Origin: [Enterobacter] lignolyticus SCF1
GTDB lineage: Bacteria > Pseudomonadota > Gammaproteobacteria > Enterobacterales > Enterobacteriaceae
DNA length: 64,000 nt
Assembly: GCF_000164865.1 (NCBI RefSeq)
Contig: NC_014618.1
Location: 3,038,001-3,102,000, forward strand
Reading direction: 5' to 3'
Notes under the pieces: model-generated
Told to the model about the DNA's origin: nothing
The model's input: only the letters and a program-made list of their open reading frames with translations
Database searches by the model: none
Made by a program: the position numbers and the translations under genes
Part shown: positions 30,847 to 39,422 of the stretch, in pieces
Position numbering within the stretch: position 1 is the stretch's first letter
How the letters are laid out: the number at the start of each line of letters is the position of its first letter

Positions 30847-31587
30847 ATGTCAGTTAATGGTCGCATTCACTCCTTTGAATCCTGTGGCACCGTCGATGGG
30901 CCGGGTATCCGTTTCATTACGTTTTTCCAGGGCTGCCTGATGCGCTGCCTGTACTGCCACAACCGTGACACTTGGGACACGCACGGCGGCAAAGAGGTAA
31001 CCGTTGACGAGCTGATGAAAGAGGTAGTGACCTATCGCCACTTTATGAATGCTTCCGGCGGCGGCGTTACGGCGTCCGGCGGCGAAGCTATTCTGCAGGC
31101 GGAATTTGTTCGCGACTGGTTCCGGGCCTGCAGGAAAGAAGGGATCCACACCTGCCTTGATACCAACGGCTTCGTGCGCCGCTACGATCCGGTGATCGAC
31201 GAGCTGCTGGAAGTGACCGACCTGGTGATGCTTGACCTTAAGCAGATGAATGACGAAATCCACCAGAACCTGGTCGGCGTTTCCAACCACCGTACGCTGG
31301 AGTTTGCTAAATACATTTCGGCGAAAGGCATCAAGACCTGGATTCGCTATGTGGTCGTCCCGGGCTGGTCCGACGATGACGACTCCGCGCACCGTCTGGG
31401 CGAGTTCACCCGCGATATGGGCAACGTCGAGAAGATTGAGCTGCTGCCGTACCACGAGCTGGGCAAACACAAGTGGGTGGCGATGGGCGAAGAGTACAAG
31501 CTTGATGGCGTAAAACCGCCGAAAAAAGAGACCATGGAGCGCGTTAAGGGCATTCTTGAGCAGTATGGTCACAAAGTGATGTATTAA
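30847..31587 (+). CDS. pflA: Pyruvate formate-lyase activating enzyme
   Basis: Predicted 246 aa starting MSVNGRIHSFESCGTVDGPG at 30847 (E. coli 246). The radical-SAM cluster motif CLMRCLYC places Cys30, Cys34 and Cys37 around the 4Fe-4S cluster. It removes a hydrogen from the PflB Gly734 using SAM and reduced flavodoxin. All key residues are present. A convergent regulator gene follows after a shared terminator. Confidence 0.98.
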   Translation: MSVNGRIHSFESCGTVDGPGIRFITFFQGCLMRCLYCHNRDTWDTHGGKEVTVDELMKEVVTYRHFMNASGGGVTASGGEAILQAEFVRDWFRACRKEGIHTCLDTNGFVRRYDPVIDELLEVTDLVMLDLKQMNDEIHQNLVGVSNHRTLEFAKYISAKGIKTWIRYVVVPGWSDDDDSAHRLGEFTRDMGNVEKIELLPYHELGKHKWVAMGEEYKLDGVKPPKKETMERVKGILEQYGHKVMY

Positions 31588-31594
31588 TTTTTCT

Positions 31595-31621
31595 ACCCCG
31601 GCGCTTGCTTCGCCGGGGTTG
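31595..31621. terminator. Terminator between pflA and the RpiR-type gene
   Basis: The stem CCCCGGCG/CGCCGGGG with a 7-base loop lies between two convergent genes. T-richness after it is modest (TTGTCT), so the strength is uncertain. Confidence 0.65.
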
Positions 31622-31637
31622 TCTCATCGCATCAGCC

Positions 31638-32486
31638 CTACGACATAAAGTACTCAGACAGCTTATTCGCCACGCTCTCAATCGAGAAAATACTTTTTTG
31701 CTGCGATCTGCGGCACGCCGCATAACGTTCGTCCTGCTCTTCCAGCGCCAGCAAAAGGCGATCGGCGACCATCATCGCTCCCGCAACTTCGGCAAAACCA
31801 AATTCGCCTTCGCCCTTCAGCGCCACCGCCGCCTGCAGGTTACGGTCGGATAAGCGCCCTAACGGGGTAAAGGTGCCGCGGGTTATCGACAATATCTCAA
31901 TACCCTGCTGTTTTGCCAACGCCAGCATTTGCAGAAGATCGGCTGAGGCCTGCTCGGTATGAATCGCAATAATACCCGCTTTTTGTTCGCTGCTGTAGAT
32001 AGGGGCCGCAGCGGAGTAGAACCGATCAATAAAGCTGGCTGCTTTTCCCATGCGCATCAGATTCATCTGCAAAAACAGAGCCACCGGTACCGCCGTCCCC
32101 ACCGCATAGATAGCGACCTGATCAAGCTGATTGAGCCATACTGCCGCGGCCTGCAACTCCTGACTGTCGATAATAGCATTGCTGTCACGAATGCTGGCGA
32201 TCACGGCGGAAATTTCATCACTACCCGCATTATCCGGGCGTGCTGCGCCCTGCTCCAGCGCCAGTGCAGTGCGAAAATCTGAAAAACCTTTAAAACCAAA
32301 CGCCCGACAAAAACGGGTAATGCTCCCCTCGCTGGTATCAATAGAGTCCGCCAGCTCGGAGATAGTGTGACGCATCACGTAGTCAGGATTTTCGGTAATA
32401 AAACGCCCTACCCGCTCCAGTATCGGACTGAGGTTTGAAGAGTTATTTCTTATGTTTATCAATAAATTAATTTCTGACTGACTCAT
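31638..32486 (-). CDS. RpiR/MurR-family transcriptional regulator of the PTS-transketolase operon
   Basis: Predicted 282 aa if started at MSQSEINLLINIRNN (32486); an upstream Met 17 codons earlier lies inside the probable operator region. An N-terminal helix-turn-helix (ISELADSIDTSEGSITRFCR) is followed by a SIS sugar-phosphate-binding domain with VGTAVPVALFLQMNLMRMGK. Such regulators sense phosphosugars and mostly repress, sometimes activate. It is divergent from the PTS operon over a 123-bp region rich in palindromes, which suggests local control and autoregulation. The effector is unknown; a sugar phosphate imported by the adjacent PTS is the natural guess. Confidence 0.88.
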   Translation of the reverse strand: MSQSEINLLINIRNNSSNLSPILERVGRFITENPDYVMRHTISELADSIDTSEGSITRFCRAFGFKGFSDFRTALALEQGAARPDNAGSDEISAVIASIRDSNAIIDSQELQAAAVWLNQLDQVAIYAVGTAVPVALFLQMNLMRMGKAASFIDRFYSAAAPIYSSEQKAGIIAIHTEQASADLLQMLALAKQQGIEILSITRGTFTPLGRLSDRNLQAAVALKGEGEFGFAEVAGAMMVADRLLLALEEQDERYAACRRSQQKSIFSIESVANKLSEYFMS

Positions 32487-32497
32487 TTTTAGCCTTT

Positions 32498-32512
32498 TTG
32501 CACAAAATGCAA
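32498..32512. promoter_or_regulatory. Palindrome next to the RpiR-type gene start
   Basis: TTGCA-N5-TGCAA lies 12 bases upstream of the regulator start codon and could be an autoregulatory operator. An overlapping half-matched CRP-like site, TGTGA-N6-TTGCA on the minus strand (32508-32523), is also present but weak. Confidence 0.4.
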
Positions 32513-32545
32513 GCAACGTCACATCATTTCCTGCCATGACTCGAT

Positions 32546-32586
32546 AATAATTATTTTTGAATTGCAGTTACAGGAAAATAATTATT
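32546..32586. promoter_or_regulatory. Paired palindromic operators and promoter of the PTS operon
   Basis: The perfect palindrome AATAATTATT occurs twice, at 32546-32555 and 32577-32586, exactly 31 bp apart, about three helical turns. The longer ATAATTATTTTT is repeated at both. A possible -35 TTGAAT (32557-32562) and -10 AATTAT (32580-32585), with 17 bases between, would place the second box over the -10, fitting repression. The repeats are seen directly; binding by the RpiR-type protein is inference. Confidence 0.5.
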
Positions 32587-32609
32587 TTTACACAACAGGA
32601 GAAAACAAC

Positions 32610-32885
32610 ATGAAAGGTCTTATCGTCTGTCGTACGGGTATGGGCAGCTCCCTGATGCTAAAAATCAAAGCCCAGAAAGTTATTGATAAACACGGCTGGG
32701 ACATTGAACTTGAGCATGATGTCCTTTCAGGGCTAAACACCTGGCGGGATATCGACTTTGTACTGACCATGCGTGACCTCACTGATGAAATCGAAGCGGC
32801 GGGATTCAAAGCCATTGGCATCACCGATCTAATGAACAGTGATGAAATGGAAGCTGCACTGACCAGCGTCATACACACTCACTGA
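32610..32885 (+). CDS. PTS IIB component, ascorbate (UlaB) type
   Basis: Predicted 91 aa starting MKGLIVCRTGMGSSLMLKIK at 32610. Cys7 in the CRTGMGSS loop is the expected phosphorylation site of the lactose/ascorbate-type IIB fold. It would receive phosphate from the IIA encoded at 35939 and pass it to the sugar held by the IIC. A good ribosome site (AGGAG) precedes it, and IIC follows after 17 bp. The substrate is not known; UlaB similarity alone does not prove ascorbate. Confidence 0.88.
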   Translation: MKGLIVCRTGMGSSLMLKIKAQKVIDKHGWDIELEHDVLSGLNTWRDIDFVLTMRDLTDEIEAAGFKAIGITDLMNSDEMEAALTSVIHTH

Positions 32886-32902
32886 TCCCTCGCGGAGGAA
32901 AT

Positions 32903-34168
32903 ATGGAACTCCTCAGGTTTATTGTATTCGACATTCTGGGCGTAACCCCACTTTTAGTTGGTTTTATTGCGCTAATTGGCCTTCTTATCCAACGTAAACC
33001 GATAGAAAAAGTACTCTCCGGAACGTTCAAAACCATCGTCGGTTTTCTGGTTTTTGCTGGCGGCGCCGGACTTGCTGTCACCTCTTTAGGCAACTTCCAA
33101 ACGTTGTTCAGCCAGGGTTTTGGCCTGAAAGGCGTTATGCCGCTGGCTGAGGCGCTAACCGGGCTTGCGCAGACAAAGTTTGCCATGTGCGTATCGCTTA
33201 TCATGGTAATAGGCTTCGGCTGGAATCTGCTTTTTGCCCGCATCACGCCGTTCAAGTACATCTTTCTGACCGGTCAGCATAACCTTTACCTCTCAGCGCT
33301 ACTCACCGTGACGCTAAAAGCGCTCGGCTACAGCGATCTCGTGACCATTATCACCGGCTCTATTTTGCTGGGGCTGGCAGCCTGTATTTATCCGGCCATT
33401 GCCCAACCGTGGATGCGCAAGATAACCGGCAACGATGAAATTGCGATGGGACACTATGTAACGCTGGCCTACGCCGCCTCCGGCTGGATTGGCTCAAAAG
33501 TCGGCGATCCGAAGCAGTCGACGGAAAAGCTCAATCTTCCCGGCTGGCTAGGGATCTTTAAAGACTACATTGTCTCGGTTTCTATCTCGGTGAGCATCTT
33601 TTACTACATTGCCGCGCTGGCGGCCGGAAAAAACGCCGTAACCGCCGCCGCTGGCGGTATGCATTGGCTGGTTTATCCTCTGTTTCAGTCACTGACATTC
33701 ACCGCGTCTCTGTACATCATCATCACCGGCGTACGCCTTCTGCTGTCAGAAATTGTGCCTGCCTTCTTGGGGATTTCTGAGAAGTTTATTCCTAACGCCA
33801 AACCGGCGCTCGATTGCCCCGTTGTCTTTCCCTATGCCCCGACGGCAACGGTGCTGGGCTTTATCTCCTCATTTGTCGGCGGCCTGGTGGTGATGGGCGT
33901 GCTGGCGATGATCGGCCAGACGGTCATTATTCCCGTAGCCATTCCCTATTTCTTTATTGGGGCGACGGCGGCGGTATTTGGCAATGCTTCAGGCGGCTGG
34001 AAAGGCGCCATTGCCGGAAGCTTTATCACCGGCATTCTGATAGGTATTGGCCCGGCGCTCATCTATCCGATCATGGAGTCAGTTGGCCTCTCAGGCACCA
34101 GCTTCCCGGAAACGGACTTTGTCGCCCTCGGCCTCGTCGTTTACTACATCGGCAAAATGCTGCCGTGA
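32903..34168 (+). CDS. PTS IIC membrane component, UlaA/SgaT type
   Basis: Predicted 421 aa integral membrane protein with about ten to eleven hydrophobic segments, e.g. LLRFIVFDILGVTPLLVGFI at the N-terminus and GLVVMGVLAMIGQTVIIPVA near the C-terminus. The order IIB-IIC with separate IIA and the pattern GQHNLYLSALLTV match the EIIC-SgaT/UlaA family, which in E. coli carries L-ascorbate. It forms the sugar channel of this system. It ends 12 bp before the transketolase N gene and shares its transcript. The substrate is probably an unusual polyol or keto sugar; see findings. Confidence 0.88.
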   Translation: MELLRFIVFDILGVTPLLVGFIALIGLLIQRKPIEKVLSGTFKTIVGFLVFAGGAGLAVTSLGNFQTLFSQGFGLKGVMPLAEALTGLAQTKFAMCVSLIMVIGFGWNLLFARITPFKYIFLTGQHNLYLSALLTVTLKALGYSDLVTIITGSILLGLAACIYPAIAQPWMRKITGNDEIAMGHYVTLAYAASGWIGSKVGDPKQSTEKLNLPGWLGIFKDYIVSVSISVSIFYYIAALAAGKNAVTAAAGGMHWLVYPLFQSLTFTASLYIIITGVRLLLSEIVPAFLGISEKFIPNAKPALDCPVVFPYAPTATVLGFISSFVGGLVVMGVLAMIGQTVIIPVAIPYFFIGATAAVFGNASGGWKGAIAGSFITGILIGIGPALIYPIMESVGLSGTSFPETDFVALGLVVYYIGKMLP

Positions 34169-34180
34169 TAAGGAGTGATT

Positions 34181-34978
34181 ATGACTATTGAGCAACTTAA
34201 AGCCCTGGCGCTAGCGGCGCGGCGCGATATTGTCAGCATGATTTATGAATCTGGTATTGGTCATCCCGGCGGCGCGTTATCCATTATCGATATCCTGACC
34301 TGGCTCTACTACAACGAAGTCGACCTCAATGCCTCACCACGTGCGCGCATCGTCATGAGCAAGGGGCATGCCGTCGCGGCGCAGTATGCGCTGCTGCACC
34401 AGATGGGAAGAATCGATCGCAGTGAGTTTAGCACCTTCCGGCAGATAAACTCTCGTCTACAGGGACACCCCAGCATCAAGTCTCTACCTGAAGTCGATGC
34501 CACTACCGGGCTGCTCGGTCAGGGGCTGTCGGTGGCGTTAGGTATGGCGGCCGCCAAAAAGCATGCCGCCGACCCTTGCCGCGTTTTCGCCATTCTGGGC
34601 GATGGCGAAATGCATGAGGGCCAGGTCTGGGAATCTTTGCAGCAAGCAGGCCACATGAAAATGGATAACCTGGTGGCCATCGTCGACTACAACGGTTTTT
34701 CGTCGCACGACCCGGTTAATAGCGTCGTTAACCTTGAGCCGCTGGCGGATAAAATCCGCTGCTTCGGCTGGCATGTACTGGAGCTACACGATGGCAACGA
34801 TATGTGTCAGGTTGCCGACACGCTGATGCTCTCGCGACATCTGAAGGGCAAGCCCATCGCGATTATCGCCCATACCGTCAAAGGCTGCGGCGTCAGCTAC
34901 ATGGAAAACAACGGCGAGTGGCATTCAAAAACCCCAAGCGCAGAACAATATCAGCAGGCAATGGAGGAACTCCAGTGA
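34181..34978 (+). CDS. Transketolase N-terminal subunit (TktC-like, split enzyme)
   Basis: Predicted 265 aa, about 40% of a normal 660-aa transketolase. I start at ATG 34181 because AGGAG sits five bases upstream; a GTG two codons earlier overlaps that site. SGIGHPGGALSIIDIL and MSKGHAVAAQYALL carry conserved His residues, and GDGEMHEGQVWES begins the thiamine-diphosphate/Mg motif (Gly140-Asp141-Gly142 then Asn in VDYNG). It holds the cofactor pyrophosphate half of the enzyme and needs the next gene for activity. Its stop overlaps the partner start (TGATG). Salmonella has a similar two-gene transketolase next to a PTS, reported as TktC. Confidence 0.9.
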   Translation: MTIEQLKALALAARRDIVSMIYESGIGHPGGALSIIDILTWLYYNEVDLNASPRARIVMSKGHAVAAQYALLHQMGRIDRSEFSTFRQINSRLQGHPSIKSLPEVDATTGLLGQGLSVALGMAAAKKHAADPCRVFAILGDGEMHEGQVWESLQQAGHMKMDNLVAIVDYNGFSSHDPVNSVVNLEPLADKIRCFGWHVLELHDGNDMCQVADTLMLSRHLKGKPIAIIAHTVKGCGVSYMENNGEWHSKTPSAEQYQQAMEELQ

Positions 34979-35889
34979 TGAAAGCACCTCGTGATGAAAT
35001 TGGCAACGCGCTGATTGCGCTTAGAAACAAAGGGTATCCAATCGTCGCCATTGACAGCGATCTCGCCAGCTCCACGCGCACCGATCAATTCCAGGCGTCC
35101 TTCCCCGACGCATTTTTTGAGATGGGGATTGCCGAAGGTTCCGCCATGAGTTTTGCCGTCGGCCAGGCGCTGGAAGGAAATATCCCCTTCTACGTCAACT
35201 TCGCCATGTTTGTCACCGGTACCGCCTGGACGCAGCTACGCCAGGCGTGCTACGCGAAGGCGAATATCAAACTGGTCGGCAGCCACCCCGGCATGGACGA
35301 CGGCCCGGATGGCGCTTCTCATCACGCGCTGGAGGACCTGGCGCTGACCCGCGTTCTGCCTGGGATCACGATCCTGACGCCCGCCGACGCCGAGGAAATT
35401 GCAGCGGCGTTTGAGCAGGCAGTGAACATTCACGGTCCTGTCTACATCCGCGTCGCGCGAGAGCCAATGCCGATACGGGATAAAACTCAGATTCCCCGCG
35501 TCTGCGATATTGCGGCTGTGGCTGACACCGGTAACGATTTTGCCATCCTCTATGAGGGCACCGTGCTGGAGCAGGCCAGCGAGGGTTACAACCGACTTTG
35601 TTCTGCAGGTATTCAGGGAAAGCTTATCCACGTCGCCACGCTCAAACCGTTTAACCGCCAGCGATTTCTGCAGCTTATCGCAGGCTGCCCGCGTATTGCG
35701 ACTATTGAAAATCACACCATAAACGGCGGTCTGGGGGGACAAATTGCCGAAGTGCTGGCAGAGGAAGGTCTGAGTACCGCATTGACCCGTCTCGGTACCC
35801 AGGACACCTTTACGGAATCCGGCAACAGCCGCCAACTGAAAGAGAAGTATGGTATTTCTGCGACAGCGCTCTACGAAGCGCTTAGCTAA
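34978..35889 (+). CDS. Transketolase C-terminal subunit (TktC-like, split enzyme)
   Basis: Predicted 303 aa starting MKAPRDEIGNALIALRNKGY, with the ATG at 34978 overlapping the preceding stop by one base, so stoichiometric synthesis is likely. FFEMGIAEGSAMSFAVGQAL carries the Glu (Glu53) that activates the thiamine ring, and HPGMDDGPDGASHHALEDLA is the pyrimidine-domain signature. The two subunits together should move a two-carbon ketol unit from a ketose phosphate to an aldose phosphate. The C-terminal domain TLKPFNRQRFLQL to NGGLGGQIAEVLAEEG is intact. The donor sugar is unknown. Confidence 0.9.
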   Translation: MKAPRDEIGNALIALRNKGYPIVAIDSDLASSTRTDQFQASFPDAFFEMGIAEGSAMSFAVGQALEGNIPFYVNFAMFVTGTAWTQLRQACYAKANIKLVGSHPGMDDGPDGASHHALEDLALTRVLPGITILTPADAEEIAAAFEQAVNIHGPVYIRVAREPMPIRDKTQIPRVCDIAAVADTGNDFAILYEGTVLEQASEGYNRLCSAGIQGKLIHVATLKPFNRQRFLQLIAGCPRIATIENHTINGGLGGQIAEVLAEEGLSTALTRLGTQDTFTESGNSRQLKEKYGISATALYEALS

Positions 35890-35895
35890 CGAAAC

Positions 35896-35920
35896 GGGCA
35901 GACCGTTAACCGGTCTGCCC
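35896..35920 (+). other. Strong hairpin inside the PTS-transketolase operon
   Basis: GGGCAGACCG and CGGTCTGCCC form a perfect 10-bp stem around TTAAC, seven bases after the transketolase stop codon and 18 bases before the IIA start. No T-run follows, so it is not a standard terminator. It could mark an RNA-processing site or protect the upstream mRNA. Confidence 0.7.
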
Positions 35921-35938
35921 TCTACCTGGGAGAAGACA

Positions 35939-36418
35939 ATGGAACAAACGCTGTTATTTTCCGCCTGCCAGTTTCGCGAACGCTGCGGTACATGGCAGGA
36001 GGCGGTAAAACAGGCCTGTTTGCCGCTGGAAGCGCGAGGAATGGTGACACCAGCCTATGCTCAGGCCATCATCCGCGAAACGGAGCAACAGGGTCCGTGG
36101 TACATCCTGAGCCCGGCTTTCGCCCTGCCGCATGCCCGCCCGGAGGAAGGCGTTATCAGCGATAAGACGCACCTGTCGCTGCTGTGCCTGAAAGAAGCCG
36201 TAGCCTTTCCTGAACATCCGGAGGTACGGCTTGTCATCGTGCTGGCCGCCGCCAGCAGTATCCAACACCTGGAGATGATTCAGCGTCTGGTGTGCTGGCT
36301 GGACGAAGCGGAGCATTTATCGCAGTTAACCCGTATTACCAGCCCTGCACAACTTCGCTCCGTTCTCGAAGTCACGAAAGAGGTTATGCTTTCCGACGCG
36401 CCAGCAGCGGGAAAATAA
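35939..36418 (+). CDS. PTS IIA component, mannitol/fructose-ascorbate (UlaC) type
   Basis: Predicted 159 aa starting MEQTLLFSACQFRERCGTWQ at 35939, with GGGAGAAG as ribosome site. The phosphorylation motif SPAFALPHARPEEGV gives His65 as the active site. It takes phosphate from HPr and hands it to the IIB Cys7. It is last in the operon, after the transketolase genes, an unusual place for a IIA, and is preceded by a 10-bp hairpin. Its last 35 bp overlap the 3' end of the convergent ycaM. Confidence 0.88.
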   Translation: MEQTLLFSACQFRERCGTWQEAVKQACLPLEARGMVTPAYAQAIIRETEQQGPWYILSPAFALPHARPEEGVISDKTHLSLLCLKEAVAFPEHPEVRLVIVLAAASSIQHLEMIQRLVCWLDEAEHLSQLTRITSPAQLRSVLEVTKEVMLSDAPAAGK

Positions 36419-37805
36419 GTCCCAATCCAACCAGCACAAACGGCGTCACGATATTCAGCGAGAGCTGGAACGTCCATTCAGGGGTAAAGGCCTGCATCTT
36501 TGGAAAGATACCGGTCAGACAGGCAAAGGCGGTGAACGCGAAGCACCATAGCCCGACGGTAAAGGCCAGGCGGCGATTGCGGATAAAGACATACTCCGGT
36601 TTGAATTTTTCCGCCATGCGCAGTACGGCCATAAAAGCGACAAACACCCACAGATAGCGCAACGGCATCACCACGGAGTTGAGGTTCAGCAACCACTTAT
36701 ACAGGTTGTTCATGTCGCCAATACCCAGCGTCGGTAACATAATAAGCACCGCCACCAGCCCCAGCGTCAGCAGATAGCCGTTAACCGGCGTTCCCTTTTC
36801 ATTCAGGCGACACAGCTTTTCCGGTACATACTTTTTATCCGCATCCGCCAGCAGTACTTTCAGCGGCGCATCAATCGAGAACACCAGCGCCGCCACCTGC
36901 CCCAGCGTATTGGCGATGGCATAGACAACCATCAGCGAATTACCCATATGGTAATATTCGCCCAGTTTCTGAAACGCATAATACTGGCCGTTGGTCATCA
37001 GATCGTCTGGAATATGCCGGGAATCGAACATCATCCCCATCGCCAATGAGCCGAGGATCGCGCACACCGCCACCATCACGGCAAGAAAAAGCATCCCGCG
37101 GGGAAACTCCTTACCCGGGTTGCGCGTATTGTTCACATACGGCGAAATCTTTTCCGCTCCGCCGACGGCGAAAACCAGCATGGAAATGGTGGTGATGTAG
37201 GTGAAATCAAAATGCGGGATAAAGGTTTCCCAGGTAATATTCGTGGTCGCAATATGCACTTCCGTAATCGCTGGCGCGGTGACCGCCATCACAACGTAAA
37301 GCAGCGACATCACGAACATCGCAATCCCGGCGACCGATCCCACCACTTTTAGCGACTTCATGCCGCGCGACGCGACCCACATAAAAAAGACAAACAGCAG
37401 CAGCGTCAGCCCCTGCAGCGCCACAACGCCATACTCTTTGATAAGCGAACCGTCGCCTTTGAACGCCCAGCCCAGCGCTATCAGGATAGCCTGCGGCTTT
37501 TGCGCCAGATAGGGAATATGCACCACCCAGTAGGTCCACGCCGCGAGGTAGGCCAGCCCTGGCCCCATCGTGTGCTTAATCCAGGTGCTGACGCCGCCTT
37601 TGCCATCCTTAAACGTCGACCCTAACTGCCCCACAATCAGGGCGTAAGGCGTGAAATAGAGGGCAAAAATAAAGATCCAGGAAAAGACGACCACCAGCCC
37701 CTGGTTGGCGTAGTTATTCACTACGTTGCCAAAACCCCACACCGTAATAAACGACATCAGCGCGATGTTATACCACCGTAACTGCTTCTCTTGCTCACCT
37801 GCCAT
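36384..37805 (-). CDS. ycaM: YcaM, APC-family inner membrane amino acid transporter
   Basis: Predicted 473 aa (E. coli 476) with about twelve hydrophobic segments. IALMSFITVWGFGNVVNNYA is the start of the APC/glutamate-GABA antiporter-like fold. The N-terminus MAGEQEKQLRWYNIALMSF and the position next to ycaD match E. coli YcaM. The substrate is unknown; relatives exchange amino acids or amines. It marks the return to the conserved backbone after the PTS-transketolase insertion. Confidence 0.9.
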   Translation of the reverse strand: MAGEQEKQLRWYNIALMSFITVWGFGNVVNNYANQGLVVVFSWIFIFALYFTPYALIVGQLGSTFKDGKGGVSTWIKHTMGPGLAYLAAWTYWVVHIPYLAQKPQAILIALGWAFKGDGSLIKEYGVVALQGLTLLLFVFFMWVASRGMKSLKVVGSVAGIAMFVMSLLYVVMAVTAPAITEVHIATTNITWETFIPHFDFTYITTISMLVFAVGGAEKISPYVNNTRNPGKEFPRGMLFLAVMVAVCAILGSLAMGMMFDSRHIPDDLMTNGQYYAFQKLGEYYHMGNSLMVVYAIANTLGQVAALVFSIDAPLKVLLADADKKYVPEKLCRLNEKGTPVNGYLLTLGLVAVLIMLPTLGIGDMNNLYKWLLNLNSVVMPLRYLWVFVAFMAVLRMAEKFKPEYVFIRNRRLAFTVGLWCFAFTAFACLTGIFPKMQAFTPEWTFQLSLNIVTPFVLVGLGLIFPLLARRKA

Positions 37806-38032
37806 AAGCTCAGTTCCTTGAACGTTATTTTTTACGAATCGTCAAACAGGCAAAGATTATGCAGACCGCAGCAGCGAAAGAATAACGCCACAGTGCGAAA
37901 CTTTAAGGTTTCGCACAGGTTTGACATTTCTCACCAGAATTTAGCGAAAAATCAGCGTATAGCAGCAGAATCGTCAACAAAAGTGTGCGTCAGGAAAGCG
38001 CGCCGCAGGACCGCCGCGCGCAGAGAGAAGCG

Positions 38033-39181
38033 TCAGGCGTGCGCCACCGGCGTCGGATGCTGACCGGCTTTGCGCAGAAGCATCAGCAGGTAGATAAACG
38101 ATACGCTGGCAATCATGACGAACAGCAGGTTATCGGAATAATTCTGCATCAGCATCGCGGTAAACGTCGGCCCCAGCAGACTGCCGATGGTGTAGCTCAG
38201 CAGCAGCGCCTGGTTCATTGCCACCAGCTGATGGTGTTCAACTTTTTCACAGGCCCAGGCCATCGCCACCGGATAAAGCGTAAAGCCGGACGCGCCAAGC
38301 ACGAACAGCGCAGGCGCCATCGCCGCGTTGCTCAGCATCGCCAGGCAGCCGAGGATCACGACAAACACCTGTACACGCAGCACCAGCAGGCGCCCGAAGC
38401 GGTCGGCAAGCCGCCCTACCGGCCATTGGCCGATAATACCGGCGCTCACCATTACCGCCATCCAGAAACCGATCCCGGCGTCGCTGACGCCCTGGTGGTT
38501 CAGATACAGCGGCATCAGGCCATACAGCGACCCCAGCACAATACCGGAAATCACGCAGCCGTTAATGCCAAGGCGCGCCTGACGCAGCTTCAGCATCGGC
38601 CAGACGTGCGTCGCGCCCTGGTGCCCGTCGCGCTGGCTGACGATGCGGGTAAACAGCAGCGGCAGAATAGCCGCCAGCGCCATCCCGGTCACCCACGGCA
38701 GCACGCTCATCAGTTCGGTCGGAACCTTACTGACCAGCAGTTGGCCAAGCATCGTACCGACGTAGTAAACCATCATATAGGCCGCCAGCAGGCGACCACG
38801 ATTGCGCGACGTACCGCTGCACATCAGGGCGCTTTCCACCACCACCCAGATCATCGCGCAGCCGACGCCCGCGACGAAACGCCAGCTCATCCAGCTCCAG
38901 AAACCAATGGTCATCCCCAGACCGACACAGCCAGCGGCGAAAATCAGCGACGCAATATAGTAACAGCGGTTAAACCCGAGACGCTTGATCAGCCCGCCGG
39001 TCAACAGCGTACCAACCAGATTACCGGTGAAATAGGACGAACCGACCATACCAACCTGCCAGGTAGGCAAATTTTCATGGGCAAGCCACAGCGGGACAAG
39101 CGTGTTTAATACCGCAATCGCCAGCGTCAACAAAAGCAGGCCGCAGAGCAGAAGCAGCACCGGCCGGGTATAGGTGGACAT
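38033..39181 (-). CDS. ycaD: YcaD, MFS transporter
   Basis: Predicted 382 aa with about twelve hydrophobic segments and the intracellular-loop motif GRLADRFGR. The N-terminus MSTYTRPVLLLLCGLLLLTL and length match E. coli YcaD. The transported compound is unknown. It lies downstream of the dms operons in the same direction, with 276 bp between that hold the dms hairpin and presumably its own promoter. Confidence 0.9.
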   Translation of the reverse strand: MSTYTRPVLLLLCGLLLLTLAIAVLNTLVPLWLAHENLPTWQVGMVGSSYFTGNLVGTLLTGGLIKRLGFNRCYYIASLIFAAGCVGLGMTIGFWSWMSWRFVAGVGCAMIWVVVESALMCSGTSRNRGRLLAAYMMVYYVGTMLGQLLVSKVPTELMSVLPWVTGMALAAILPLLFTRIVSQRDGHQGATHVWPMLKLRQARLGINGCVISGIVLGSLYGLMPLYLNHQGVSDAGIGFWMAVMVSAGIIGQWPVGRLADRFGRLLVLRVQVFVVILGCLAMLSNAAMAPALFVLGASGFTLYPVAMAWACEKVEHHQLVAMNQALLLSYTIGSLLGPTFTAMLMQNYSDNLLFVMIASVSFIYLLMLLRKAGQHPTPVAHA

Positions 39182-39422
39182 GAATCAAAAAACCGTGAGG
39201 AAGTTCATATTTCGAGCGCATCATGCCACCGCCTGAAACAAAGTCAATCGGCGCCAGGCCAGTAACAGCGCGGTTTTCAGCGCGACAATTGAAGTTTTTT
39301 ATGCAGCGAGACGGGAACGGAATATATCATTTAATTATTCCATTGTTTTTATTCATTAATCTGGAAAATAGCTGAAAACGGTCGGTAGAAAAATTTCATG
39401 GAGGGAGCGCATTTTTTGTAAA

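Noticed and set aside
34175..34180. GTG start for the transketolase N gene
   Set aside because: The GTG overlaps the AGGAG ribosome site; the ATG at 34181 has the right spacing.
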